From: Shewanella corallii
GTDB lineage: Bacteria > Pseudomonadota > Gammaproteobacteria > Enterobacterales > Shewanellaceae
Direction of reading: 5' to 3'
Length of the DNA: 64,000 nt
NCBI RefSeq assembly: GCF_023349125.1
Contig: NZ_JAKIKT010000004.1
Location: 186,001-250,000, forward strand
The number at the start of each line of letters is the position of its first letter. Position 1 is the stretch's first letter. Position numbers and translations under genes: made by a program. Positions 56,308-64,000 of the stretch are shown piece after piece. Below the pieces are notes generated by a model. That model was not told the origin of the DNA and did no database searches. It saw only the letters and a program-made list of their open reading frames with translations.

Positions 56308-57006
56308 ATGAAGAACATTCGTTGTCAGATAGAAAAAATCACCCCATTCAATGATGCGGTGTATCAGGTGGTGCTTAAGCCAGAACAGCCGGTAGAGCAC
56401 AAAGCCGGTCAGTATTTGCTGGTCGTGATGGGCGAAAATGACAAACGGGCGTTTTCCATCGCATCACCTCAGGGTGGTGATACCATTGAGCTACACATTG
56501 GCGCTGCGGTCACCGAGTCCTACCCTATGCAGGTGGTTGAACGCCTGCGTAATGAATCTCATATTGACATCCTGGCACCGGGTGGCGAAGCCTGGTTACG
56601 TCATGATGCCAAACGTCCGCGCCTGATGATCGCAGGCGGTACCGGGTTCTCCTATATCAAGAGCCTGATAGAGGAGCAGATTCAACTGGGTCAAACCGTG
56701 GAGACGACTCTGTACTGGGGCTGCCGCACCAAAGACTCCATGTACTATGAGCAGATCGCCCGCCAGTGGCATGACGCACACCCCTGGTTGCGCTTTGTGC
56801 CTGTGGTTGAAAAGGCCGATGAAGCCTGGGATGGCAAAGAGGGTAATCTGCTGGAGCAGCTCAAGAAGGATTTTGTCAGCCTGAATGGCTACGACATCTA
56901 TATCGCAGGTCGTTTCGACATGGTTGGCGCCGCGCGGGAAGTATTCCGTGAGATGGGTGTGGAAGAGGAGCACCTGTACGGTGATGCTTTCGCCTTTATT
57001 AAGTAA
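56308..57006 (+). CDS. fre: NAD(P)H-flavin reductase
   Basis: 232 residues (E. coli Fre 233). Flavin site 'DKRAFSIASPQGG', NAD site 'RLMIAGGTGFSYIKSL', and C-terminal 'LYGDAFAFIK'. It reduces free FMN/FAD for enzymes such as UbiX/UbiD-related flavin use, Fe release and others. Same strand and spacing behind ubiD as in E. coli. Confidence 0.97.
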   Translation: MKNIRCQIEKITPFNDAVYQVVLKPEQPVEHKAGQYLLVVMGENDKRAFSIASPQGGDTIELHIGAAVTESYPMQVVERLRNESHIDILAPGGEAWLRHDAKRPRLMIAGGTGFSYIKSLIEEQIQLGQTVETTLYWGCRTKDSMYYEQIARQWHDAHPWLRFVPVVEKADEAWDGKEGNLLEQLKKDFVSLNGYDIYIAGRFDMVGAAREVFREMGVEEEHLYGDAFAFIK

Positions 57007-57020
57007 GCTACTGCAACAGA

Positions 57021-57046
57021 AAAGGAAGCCAATGGCTTCCTTTTTT
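57021..57046 (+). terminator. Terminator after fre
   Basis: AAAGGAAGCC (57021-57030) with GGCTTCCTTT (57034-57043), loop AAT, then TTT. It also overlaps the start of the convergent BLUF gene's end region. Confidence 0.88.
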
Positions 57047-57051
57047 ATTAT

Positions 57052-57513
57052 CTACGCGGACTCGCTTGATCTGCGACTGGCGTCATCGGCAAAGACCCGG
57101 AGAAAGCCCGACGGAATACAGGGAGCCAGGGGTGCATTGGCAGCTCTTAGTCCCTGCCGCAGAAAGGCAGAGTAACCTGCAAGCTCTTTGTCACCGGGAC
57201 GGGCCATATCGCAAAAGCCCATGCTCCATTCTTCAAAATAACGTCGCTCAGCAGCTTCAAGCACCAGCAAATCGACCTTTTCATGACGGCTGTCTTTGGC
57301 AATCTTCTCAAACAGCTCACAGATATCCGCCTTGGCACCTTCGAGCACCTGCATAAAACAGCCATCCCGATACAACAACATGCCGGTAATCTGCTTTGAG
57401 ACATTGAATTCTCTGGCGCTGCTCAGCAAATTAGCCAAGGCCTCGGCCGTCATAACCTCAGCCTCCCGGCTGATATAGATTAAAAACGCCAGTGCATCAT
57501 CCTTTAACACCAT
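57052..57513 (-). CDS. BLUF-domain blue-light photoreceptor
   Basis: 153 residues from ATG 57513, with AGGGAGG 4 bases upstream; the frame extends to 57546. All flavin-site residues fall at the AppA spacings: Y13, N37, Q55, W96 and M98 (AppA Y21, N45, Q63, W104, M106). 'RDGCFMQVLEGAKADICELF' is the classic block. Short tail (about 100-153) has no effector domain, so it must act through a partner, as short BLUF proteins do. Convergent with fre. Confidence 0.93.
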   Translation of the reverse strand: MVLKDDALAFLIYISREAEVMTAEALANLLSSAREFNVSKQITGMLLYRDGCFMQVLEGAKADICELFEKIAKDSRHEKVDLLVLEAAERRYFEEWSMGFCDMARPGDKELAGYSAFLRQGLRAANAPLAPCIPSGFLRVFADDASRRSSESA

Positions 57514-57666
57514 ACACCCTCCCTGGATCTGACGATGAAACCACACTACCCATTAAGAAATAACCTGACAAGACCGTTTCAGTAAATTTCAATCAAGAGA
57601 ATGACCTTTTGAAACCTTAGCTGACATTGCTTAGTATTCGAGACTCATTTTTTTCTGGAGTTTGCT

Positions 57667-58239
57667 ATGCAACTGACTGCCCTGACCCCGGCCATCTACC
57701 AACATATCTATCGGGATATCTTTGAGTTTCGTGCCACCTTCGATCTGCCTGTTGAAGATCCTGCTTCGCTCGACAGCAAGGCGGATACCCTGCACACCTC
57801 ATTGATTATTGAAGAGCTGACGGAGTTGGCAGAAGCACCGGATAAGGTTGAGCAGGCCGATGCCATTGTCGATTCCGTCTATGTACTGATGGGACGTCAG
57901 GTACATCTGGGCGCCAAAACCATGGAAGACAATCTGGCAATCAGTTATCTGGTGGACCTGTTCCTGAATGTCGCCCGCAATCTGGCTATCGACTTTATTC
58001 CCTGCTGGAACGAGGTGCACTCAAGCAATATGAGTAAGGTGTGCAAAGATGAGCAAGAGTACGCCGCCACAGAAGCTTTCTATGCGGACAAAGGCATCGC
58101 CCTGACTGCCAGCCATAAAGGTGGCTTCATTATTGCGAAAAGCGCTAATGATGTGGAATTGGATGGCAAAACCATTCGTGCCGGTAAGGTACTCAAGAAT
58201 GTGAACTACCGCCCGGCTGACCTAAAGCCGTTGGTGTAG
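57667..58239 (+). CDS. MazG-like NTP pyrophosphohydrolase-fold protein
   Basis: 190 residues. Helical NTP-PPase pattern: 'SLIIEELTELAEA' (EExxE) with 'ADAIVDSVYVLMG' (D/E pair) about 43-76, and 'WNEVHSSNMSKV' at about 112, the typical PRA-PH/MazG-type third helix. Acidic residues would bind Mg2+. Substrate is probably a non-canonical NTP or phosphoribosyl-ATP-like molecule; function unproven. Ribosome site: 'CTGGAGTTTGCT' with GGAG before ATG 57667. Confidence 0.78.
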   Translation: MQLTALTPAIYQHIYRDIFEFRATFDLPVEDPASLDSKADTLHTSLIIEELTELAEAPDKVEQADAIVDSVYVLMGRQVHLGAKTMEDNLAISYLVDLFLNVARNLAIDFIPCWNEVHSSNMSKVCKDEQEYAATEAFYADKGIALTASHKGGFIIAKSANDVELDGKTIRAGKVLKNVNYRPADLKPLV

Positions 58240-58241
58240 CG

Positions 58242-58273
58242 AAAAAAAAGCCCCGGGGGATGATTCCCCGGGG
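58242..58273 (-). terminator. Terminator of the outer membrane protein gene
   Basis: CCCCGGGG (58251-58258) with CCCCGGGG (58266-58273), GC-rich stem. The A run at 58242-58249 is the U run on the minus strand. Confidence 0.85.
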
Positions 58274-58329
58274 TGCTGCAACAGGCAAGCGAGGAGAGTG
58301 GAAGGTTGGGGAGCGATTTCTGACTTACA

Positions 58330-58950
58330 TCAGAAGCGGTAATTCAAGCCGAGATAAAACTGCTCAGACTTATTCAACTCAGTCGTTAAATTCATCTGCA
58401 TATCATCAACAGTAGACTTTTTGTAATCCTGCTTCAGATATTTATAACCAAGCTCAACACTGGCAGCATTATTCAGTTTATATTCGAAACCTGTCTGTCC
58501 GCCGTAAACAAAGTTATGCTGTGAACCCAGGTGTGATGCATTTACTTTTGAATAGGAGTAACCGGCACTGGCACCAATAAACCAACTGATGTTTGTCTGT
58601 CCCAGGGGCACCAAGTAATCATAAGAAAGCAGTATATTCTGTTGATTAAATCTGGCATCACCCAAATCTCCGACGCGACCATCGTTATAGCTGTATGTGG
58701 TATAAACTCTGTGCTGGTCGGAATCACCAAAGAATCGACCAAACTTCACATCATAAAATACGTCAGTCTCGCTGGTCCTGAAGTCGAAGTCTTCAGTTGC
58801 CATGGGGGTTGGCTGCGGACTTGAGAGGTTTTCGTTAAAGCGATTCTTCTGAGCACCTATGCTGCCCCCAAGGAACCAATCATCGGCCATAGTGGGGAAA
58901 GCAAATGCAGTAGCAACACAGGAAAGCAAAGCAATATTTCTCAGTTTCAT
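58330..58950 (-). CDS. Outer membrane beta-barrel protein
   Basis: 206 residues. Signal peptide 1-22 ('FAFPTMA' before DDWF). Alternating strands with aromatic girdles ('FYDVKFGRFFGD', 'WFIGASAGYSYSKV', 'SVELGYKYLKQDY') and a C-terminal Phe ('EQFYLGLNYRF'), typical of eight-stranded porin-like barrels. Single gene with terminator. Specific role unknown. Confidence 0.82.
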   Translation of the reverse strand: MKLRNIALLSCVATAFAFPTMADDWFLGGSIGAQKNRFNENLSSPQPTPMATEDFDFRTSETDVFYDVKFGRFFGDSDQHRVYTTYSYNDGRVGDLGDARFNQQNILLSYDYLVPLGQTNISWFIGASAGYSYSKVNASHLGSQHNFVYGGQTGFEYKLNNAASVELGYKYLKQDYKKSTVDDMQMNLTTELNKSEQFYLGLNYRF

Positions 58951-59283
58951 AGTTTTGTCCTCTAACTCAGTTTCGTTGAGTTAGAAATTAACGCTTAATT
59001 ACTGAATGAATACTGAATAGCCAAACCTAAACAAAAACATTAATTCAAGCTTAAGACAACTTTAAATATATTGTGTCGATATTAATTAAATTTCCGAACT
59101 AAAAACAATGCTATCAAATATAACTCAGACAATTACAAAACACTTGAATGACCATTATCAACATAGCCAATAAATATGTGATCAAACTCAAATCAAACAA
59201 CAATATCGTAATTAACTTTGGGGAATACAAAAAAGGCGTACATTTCTGTACGCCTTGACGACTAATCTCACCCAGCCCAGAGA
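58951..59283. other. AT-rich intergenic region, 333 bp
   Basis: Upstream region of the outer membrane protein gene on the minus strand, strongly AT-rich, holding the terminator of the wHTH gene at 59229-59256. No gene is seen. Confidence 0.5.
59229..59256 (-). terminator. Terminator of the ToxR-like gene
   Basis: AAGGCGTACA (59233-59242) with TGTACGCCTT (59247-59256), loop TTTC. The A run at 59229-59234 reads as U on the minus strand. Confidence 0.88.
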
Positions 59284-60567
59284 TCAGAGATCCAGCTTCT
59301 GGTACTTGGTCCAGGCAATAAAGTTGCCCAACCGCGGCACAATCCAGACAGCAGTTTTGTCATTCTGGAATATCCGGTAGAAGTAAAGCTCGTCATCCAG
59401 CACTTCATGCTTGCGGCTTTCGCGGAAGAAGTGCACCGCTGAAGAGCTAATCTCCTCAGGTTTGGTCAGTGTCTTCTGGGCCACCTTCACATGGAACACA
59501 TCCACATCCATCTTGCCGATACGCCCCGCATACTGATCAAACTCACCCCGCAGACGGTATTTAATCGGCGTGGTCAGGCAATCTTCATCTGTCACGCACG
59601 AGGAGAAGTAAAAGGTGCCAGAGTCCTCTTCGTCGTAGATCAGCGACATGGTGATGTCATTACGGATCAGCAGTTCACCTGCCACCGGGAAATACACATC
59701 GGCGTGATAATTGTGCTCTGTCATTTCGCCACTTGCACCAATCCCCTGAGGCAACTGAATGCGGTTGTAGCGAATACGGTTTTCCATCTCTTTGCTGAGT
59801 GGCACAAACTCCGAAATGTTCAGGCCTGCAGGCTGATCATCGATAAGGGCAATATTGATAATGCCGTCACCGTTACAAGACTTAGGATCTTTACCGGGAC
59901 ACAGGGACATGGAGTAGTTATTGATATCCGCCATGGCGAAAGCACTGAAGTCCTTCATGCCCACCACATGATTACCTTCCGGGGCGATATGCTTCTGCCA
60001 CCAGGAAGGATGCAACTGCTCCTTGCCCACACGGTGAATAAGGTGAGCCTGCTCTTCCACACCGCCGATATTCAACGGGATCTCTTTGCCCGCTTTCCAG
60101 TTGGCGCTGGCTTTAATCACCCCGTGGTAATCACTCATATACCAACCAGCAGCAATCAGCAGCAGGATGGCAAATATACCGCCGGCTTTGGTGCGCAAAG
60201 AAACACTGACCAAAAGTTCACGGATCGACTCGGCATCCTTGATGGCCAGCATTTTGACATTGGATTGTTCAGAAATATGCAGCTGATAGCCGCGACGAGC
60301 CAGGGTTTTTAGCTGAACTTCGCTGTAGGGTTCAAGCTTCTTGCGTAGGGTACTGACGCACTGAGTCAAAGAAGTCGGCGCCACCACACGTTCCGGCCAG
60401 CCAATTTCCAACAGCTCTTCTTTGGTCAACACCACATCCGGGTGCTGCAGCAAAGCTGCCAATACCGCGGCTTCAGAAAAGGTCAGTGCGATCTTGGTGC
60501 CGTGAAGGTGGTCAACCAGATGCTTTGCCTGTTCGTCCAATTCGAGATACGGAGTAACTTTCAACAC
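59284..60567 (-). CDS. ToxR/CadC-like membrane-bound transcriptional regulator
   Basis: 427 residues. N-terminal winged helix (about 1-100, 'LTFSEAAVLAALLQHPDVVLTKEELLEIGWPERVV' and 'LTQCVSTLRKKLEPYSEVQLKTLARRGYQL'), one transmembrane segment at about 127-146, and a large periplasmic domain with cysteine pairs near 'SLCPGKDPKSCNG' and 'SSCVTDEDCLTT'. This is the one-component plan that senses periplasm and binds DNA without phosphorylation. Neighbours are an outer membrane barrel gene and nosDFY on the same strand; the target is not identified. Confidence 0.88.
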   Translation of the reverse strand: MLKVTPYLELDEQAKHLVDHLHGTKIALTFSEAAVLAALLQHPDVVLTKEELLEIGWPERVVAPTSLTQCVSTLRKKLEPYSEVQLKTLARRGYQLHISEQSNVKMLAIKDAESIRELLVSVSLRTKAGGIFAILLLIAAGWYMSDYHGVIKASANWKAGKEIPLNIGGVEEQAHLIHRVGKEQLHPSWWQKHIAPEGNHVVGMKDFSAFAMADINNYSMSLCPGKDPKSCNGDGIINIALIDDQPAGLNISEFVPLSKEMENRIRYNRIQLPQGIGASGEMTEHNYHADVYFPVAGELLIRNDITMSLIYDEEDSGTFYFSSCVTDEDCLTTPIKYRLRGEFDQYAGRIGKMDVDVFHVKVAQKTLTKPEEISSSAVHFFRESRKHEVLDDELYFYRIFQNDKTAVWIVPRLGNFIAWTKYQKLDL

Positions 60568-60958
60568 TTTTCGCTGCCTACAACTTGTCCTATAGGGTAT
60601 CTGCTGCCCATGACAGCGAGATAACTAATTGAAATATTACTGGTTTTAAAAAGTCAGTCTGTGACTGCTTCCGCAAATCAACCACCCTCTAAAGAGGTAT
60701 AAAAAGATCTGAAAATCCCAAAAAACTGGTTGCTAAACATGAAGATAAGTTAAGAATTAAAAAAACATCCTATCAATACAGATCTCAATTCTGATAAAAA
60801 GCCGGGACATTCAGGGGAACTTATTGCGCTTCAGTCGCCACAGGCTGATATCTCCTGACAGCTCACAAAGCTCAAAGACAGAGTCCTGAAAATTTATCAG
60901 AGAAGTGGCGGGAGCTGAAGCGGGACAGACACTGCCCCGCTGTTAGCGAAAGTTAAAG
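60568..60958. other. Intergenic region, 391 bp
   Basis: Between the regulator gene and nosY. Holds the regulator's promoter region; CCTCTAAAGAGG at about 60688 is a perfect 12-base palindrome. No gene for NosL or any other was found. Confidence 0.5.
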
Positions 60959-61789
60959 CTAAAGTGTCTTGCGCACAAACCTCAGCTGGCAAATAGCCAG
61001 CAGCGCCAATACCCAGCACAGCATCAGGGCATACAGACTGCCCAGTCCAAGCCCGGTTTGACTCAATGCCGCCAGCGCACTCTGCCCGGCCTGAGGCCCC
61101 AGGTCTACCGTCAGCAAATTGAGGGCGCGGAAGATATCTGCCGGGTTGGCCAGTATCATCAAATTCAGCGTCTGGCGACTCAGCACATCCGCCAGCGCCA
61201 CCACAGTTGCCAACAGCGCCAAATCATAAATGAGCACCACCAAAAACCAGATAAACAGCAAGGCGCCCAAGGCTCTGGCCTTTTCCCGCACACTCAAACT
61301 GATGAGATAGCCCAGCAGAATAAACACCATTGCCAGCAACAGGCCGCTGGCAATAAAGTGACCGAAAGCCTGCAGCACCTCAGCCGCTGGCAGCTTGGTC
61401 GCCACCAAGAGTAAAGCAACGGTAGGGCCAAATCCCAACAAACAGGCCATGGCCAGCAAGCTGATATGCCCTAGGAACTTGCCCAGCAACATCTCCAGTT
61501 TGGTCACAGGGTAAGTCAGCATCAGTAGCAGAGTACCGGCTTCCTCCTCCCCGACAAAGGCATCATAGCTGAGAAGAATCGCCGCCAACGGCAGCAAGAA
61601 TACCGACAGGGTCACCAGGCCAGACAGTAAACTGCCCACTGAAGGCATATCCAGTGAGCCCGAAATTGCACTGCCGCCAAAACTGACACACAGGGAAAGC
61701 ACCAGCAGAATTAGACTGATCATCAACAGCCAGCGATTGCGCAAACTGTCTCGGATTTCTTTACCGGCAATAGTGAGTACTGGGTTCAC
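60959..61789 (-). CDS. nosY: NosY, ABC permease of the nitrous oxide reductase maturation system
   Basis: 276 residues, six hydrophobic helices. 'IAGKEIRDSLRNRWLLMISLILLVL' at the start, the loop 'YDAFVGEEEAGTLLLMLTYPVTKLEMLLGKFLGH' and 'LNLLTVDLGPQAGQSALA' are typical of NosY. It forms the NosDFY complex that supplies sulfur or copper for the CuZ site of NosZ. It overlaps nosF by four bases. Confidence 0.93.
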   Translation of the reverse strand: MNPVLTIAGKEIRDSLRNRWLLMISLILLVLSLCVSFGGSAISGSLDMPSVGSLLSGLVTLSVFLLPLAAILLSYDAFVGEEEAGTLLLMLTYPVTKLEMLLGKFLGHISLLAMACLLGFGPTVALLLVATKLPAAEVLQAFGHFIASGLLLAMVFILLGYLISLSVREKARALGALLFIWFLVVLIYDLALLATVVALADVLSRQTLNLMILANPADIFRALNLLTVDLGPQAGQSALAALSQTGLGLGSLYALMLCWVLALLAICQLRFVRKTL

Positions 61790-62721
61790 AGCTCAATCCC
61801 TCCGCTGCAGGTTGCTGAGTGCACCAGTGGCGACACATGGTGATGGAAAATATCGCTCAAAGAGGGCAGAGAAACAGACAAGTCACAGATCTGCTTCTCC
61901 CGGATCAGGTAATCCAGCACTTGTTCGCGGCGGGAAAAATTCATCACCAGGGCGTCTTCACGTACAAATTCACTCAGGAAGGCATCACCGGCCACCCGCT
62001 TTGGCAGGTCGTCAAAGGCCACCCTCAATTGCAGATCACAGCCCTGGCGCAACACTGACATATCGCCTTTGGCCAGCACCCTGCCCTTACCTAAAATCAA
62101 AGCCTTATCCAACTCCTGCTCCACCAGCCCCAGCTCGTGGGTACAGACAATCACAGCGCAACCGGCTTGCTTCAGCTCATTAAGTTTGCGGTACAGGAAC
62201 GCTGATGCCAACGGGTCCAGGCCGACAGTGGGCTCATCCAGCAGCAGCACCTTAGGTTCCGCCAGGGTGGCCTGAGCAAGCCCGAGACGCTGGCGCATGC
62301 CCTTGGAGTAAGTCCTGACCTTTCTGTCCATGGCGTAATCCAGCCCGAACTCTTCCAGCAACTGTTTTACACTCTGGGCACCAATGCCTTTGAGGGCGGC
62401 AAAGTATTTCAGCAACTCAAAGCCGGTCATATTGTCGTAGAAGCTAACGTTCTCCGGCAGATAACCAATAGGCAGTGCCCGCTTCCCTCTTGAGTGCACA
62501 GGATTTTGCCCCATCACAGAGATTTCACCCTGGCTTGGCTCTATCAAGCCCAATACCAGCTTGATCAGGGTCGATTTACCGGCACCATTGTGGCCCAGCA
62601 GCGCCAGCAAACGCCCTGCGCCCAATTCAAAGCTCACATCCGTCAGGGCGGTGTGAGCTTCACTGCCCCTGTGACTATAGGTTTTTCCCAGGCCAGAGGC
62701 CCGGATCACTGGCGTATCCAC
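61786..62721 (-). CDS. nosF: NosF, ATP-binding subunit
   Basis: 311 residues. Walker A 'GHNGAGKSTLIKLVLGLI', signature 'YSKGMRQRLGLAQA' (SKGM instead of SGGQ, as usual in NosF), Walker B 'VLLLDEPTVGLD', H-loop 'VCTHELGLVE'. Powers NosDFY. It overlaps nosY (4 bases) and follows nosD by 3 bases, so the operon is tightly coupled. Confidence 0.94.
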   Translation of the reverse strand: MDTPVIRASGLGKTYSHRGSEAHTALTDVSFELGAGRLLALLGHNGAGKSTLIKLVLGLIEPSQGEISVMGQNPVHSRGKRALPIGYLPENVSFYDNMTGFELLKYFAALKGIGAQSVKQLLEEFGLDYAMDRKVRTYSKGMRQRLGLAQATLAEPKVLLLDEPTVGLDPLASAFLYRKLNELKQAGCAVIVCTHELGLVEQELDKALILGKGRVLAKGDMSVLRQGCDLQLRVAFDDLPKRVAGDAFLSEFVREDALVMNFSRREQVLDYLIREKQICDLSVSLPSLSDIFHHHVSPLVHSATCSGGIEL

Positions 62722-62724
62722 AAC

Positions 62725-64000
62725 TTAACTCCGGTTGGTGACAAGTACAGGCTCCACAAACTGGGCAGCCGGTACCATTAAAGGAAAGGAATCACTGACG
62801 CCACTTTTGTTATCGGGTTGATCAACAGCGAATTGCCGCTTATCTGCCGATATGGGCACAGGCTCCATCAAAGGAAAGGAATCGCTGACGCCGCTTTTGT
62901 TAACCGGAGCGAATTGCCGCTCCACCCAGCGCAGCAGGGCAACCACAGGGCTGTCCATCAATAACTTGGCCTCAGGGTAGATCCAGAACAACTTATCCAG
63001 ACTGTCATTGGGTCTGTGGGCGATATCACCTATGCCATCACGGTTGAAATCCCAGCCCTGATAATCGTCCCAGAAATTCCCACGACCCTCATGACTCCAC
63101 TCAACCTGCTTGTCGCCCACATACTTCACCTGGGAAGTGTTGTTCATCAGACTATTGTCCCAAAGCCGATTACCTTCGCCGCCCATGGCCAGATTGATAC
63201 CGGTATCGGTATCAGCAAACAGGTTGCCGTAGATTTGGTTACCGCCTGCGCCATAGATAAAGATGCCTTTACCCTCGGTCATAATGGCGATATCACCATT
63301 AGGGTTGCGACCGTGACGCACCTGATTGGCTTCAATGCGGGAGTCATGGGTCAGGTTCAGCAGAATGCCGAAATCCAGGGTGTGTTCACTGGTATTATGA
63401 TGCAGATAGATGCGCTCCGAGCTCATCAGTGCCCAGGCGCCATCGAGATGTTCTGCATGGTTATGCCAGGCTTCATCATCCCAGGTGTACATATAGTGCA
63501 GGCCGTACTGCTGGTCGGTGAAAAAGTTATCGTGGGCAATGGATCTGTGTACCGTCTCCAGGTACACGCCATCCCGCACCTGCTTGAAATGGTTATGGGC
63601 AATATAAGGGTCATTCACCCGCTTGAAGTAGATGCCATCACCGCGATCCAGCTTGTGCATCTTGTCATTGCCCGCGATGTGGTTGCGGGTAACCCTGGGG
63701 TTATTGAGGTTGTCGCCACGAATGCCAAAGCCGGAGCCGTGGAATTCACAGTTATCGATATGTGCATCATGGGCGCCATCCATCAGCAGCACACCAGAGT
63801 CCAGGTAGTAGCTGTCGGCACCATAATTGAAGAATTTGAGATTAGAGATGGTGACGCCCGGCACTGTTACAGTCACAGTCGAGCCCTTACCACCCGCGTT
63901 AATCAGGGGGCGATTGCCTTCGGCGTCAATCACGCCCGTCAGATGAATCGCGGCATTGACCGTATAGTTACCGGCATAACGACCGGGCTGCAGGGTAACA
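62725..64000 (-). CDS. nosD: NosD, periplasmic copper-site assembly protein (partial, start outside window)
   Basis: Visible part about 425 codons with no stop upstream to the window edge, so the N-terminus is missing. Parallel beta-helix repeats: 'RVTRNHIAGNDKM', 'DPYIAHNHFKQVRDGVYLET', 'GLHYMYTWDDEAWHNHAEHL', 'GNQIYGNLFADTDTGINLAM' and the late 'RGNFWDDYQGWDFNRDGIGDIAHRP' are standard NosD. It works with NosF and NosY in NosZ maturation. The C-terminal tail contains a duplicated stretch that is not part of the helix. Confidence 0.93.
   Translation of the reverse strand, partial: VTLQPGRYAGNYTVNAAIHLTGVIDAEGNRPLINAGGKGSTVTVTVPGVTISNLKFFNYGADSYYLDSGVLLMDGAHDAHIDNCEFHGSGFGIRGDNLNNPRVTRNHIAGNDKMHKLDRGDGIYFKRVNDPYIAHNHFKQVRDGVYLETVHRSIAHDNFFTDQQYGLHYMYTWDDEAWHNHAEHLDGAWALMSSERIYLHHNTSEHTLDFGILLNLTHDSRIEANQVRHGRNPNGDIAIMTEGKGIFIYGAGGNQIYGNLFADTDTGINLAMGGEGNRLWDNSLMNNTSQVKYVGDKQVEWSHEGRGNFWDDYQGWDFNRDGIGDIAHRPNDSLDKLFWIYPEAKLLMDSPVVALLRWVERQFAPVNKSGVSDSFPLMEPVPISADKRQFAVDQPDNKSGVSDSFPLMVPAAQFVEPVLVTNRS
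62775..62921 (-). repeat. Tandem duplication in the nosD C-terminal tail
   Basis: The pieces around 62775-62840 and 62865-62921 repeat each other (CCATYAAAGGAAAGGAATC and AGCGAATTGCCGCT in both). In protein, NKSGVSDSFPLM occurs twice, each copy preceded by RQFA. The copies differ at silent sites and by a small indel, so the event is not very recent. Confidence 0.75.

Noticed and set aside
1..64000. tRNA, rRNA, CRISPR, phage or integrase genes
   Set aside because: None recognised on either strand; long spacers were read and contain terminators, leaders or AT-rich promoter DNA only.

Overview
The window reads as a chromosomal segment of a marine gammaproteobacterium of the Shewanella type (order Alteromonadales). 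The basis is gene content and gene order, not a database search: multihaem c-type cytochromes, a long PurC, a ubiD-fre pair, rimK followed by a small PA3496-like gene and a DUF1704/QEGLA gene, a TIGR02001 outer membrane protein, an MSHA-like pilin, a class D beta-lactamase, a BLUF protein and part of a nos cluster. Genes are dense, on both strands, usually in runs of one to four, and separated by clear rho-independent terminators. I see no rRNA, tRNA, CRISPR array, prophage or full insertion sequence.

Layout. 0-9.5 kb: MscS channel, TIGR02001 porin-like protein, HU, a double-receiver response regulator, an EAL-CBS-GGDEF protein, a TraB/GumN protein and a lone cheD. 9.5-17.3 kb: a MITE-like element that has altered the 3' end of cmoM, a MaoC-type gene, fhs, yihD, a second unrelated MITE-like element, then rimK facing a PA3496-like gene and a DUF1704 metalloprotein gene. 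17.4-24 kb: a lipoprotein HlyD/ABC exporter operon, an RcsF-like lipoprotein, an AGCS symporter, and a fusion of two CDGSH iron-sulfur motifs to a glutamate synthase domain. 24-35.5 kb is more accessory: a TM2 protein, a secreted beta-helix protein behind an AT-rich leader, a FUSC protein, a GDPD lipoprotein, an MFS protein, a GSCFA protein and a LysR/SnoaL pair.

35.5-39.5 kb is a complete arsenic resistance operon, arsR-acr3-GAPDH-arsJ, with a candidate ArsR operator. The GAPDH/ArsJ pair handles arsenate through an arseno-phosphoglycerate intermediate, while Acr3 exports arsenite. 39.6-46 kb has purC, a MepA-like endopeptidase, a SYLF lipoprotein, GNAT, MerR and CheY-like proteins, and an octahaem lipoprotein cytochrome. 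An AraC regulator is divergent to a pentahaem cytochrome at 47 kb. Next come an LRR lipoprotein, the class D beta-lactamase, a pilin, LysR, PPK2 with a Lys/Ala-rich coiled-coil protein, and an alx/terC gene behind a yybP-ykoY manganese riboswitch with its own terminator.

54.7-64 kb: ubiD-fre, a BLUF photoreceptor, a MazG-like protein, an outer membrane barrel, a ToxR-like membrane regulator, and nosDFY (nosD runs off the right edge), which serves copper-site maturation of nitrous oxide reductase. The observations I rate highest are the MITE insertion in cmoM (its CTAG target duplication lets the ancestral stop be reconstructed), the CDGSH-glutamate synthase fusion, the beta-domain/octahaem lipoprotein, the paired pseudo-/true receiver protein, and the structured intergenic elements at 10549-10609 and 15253-15293.
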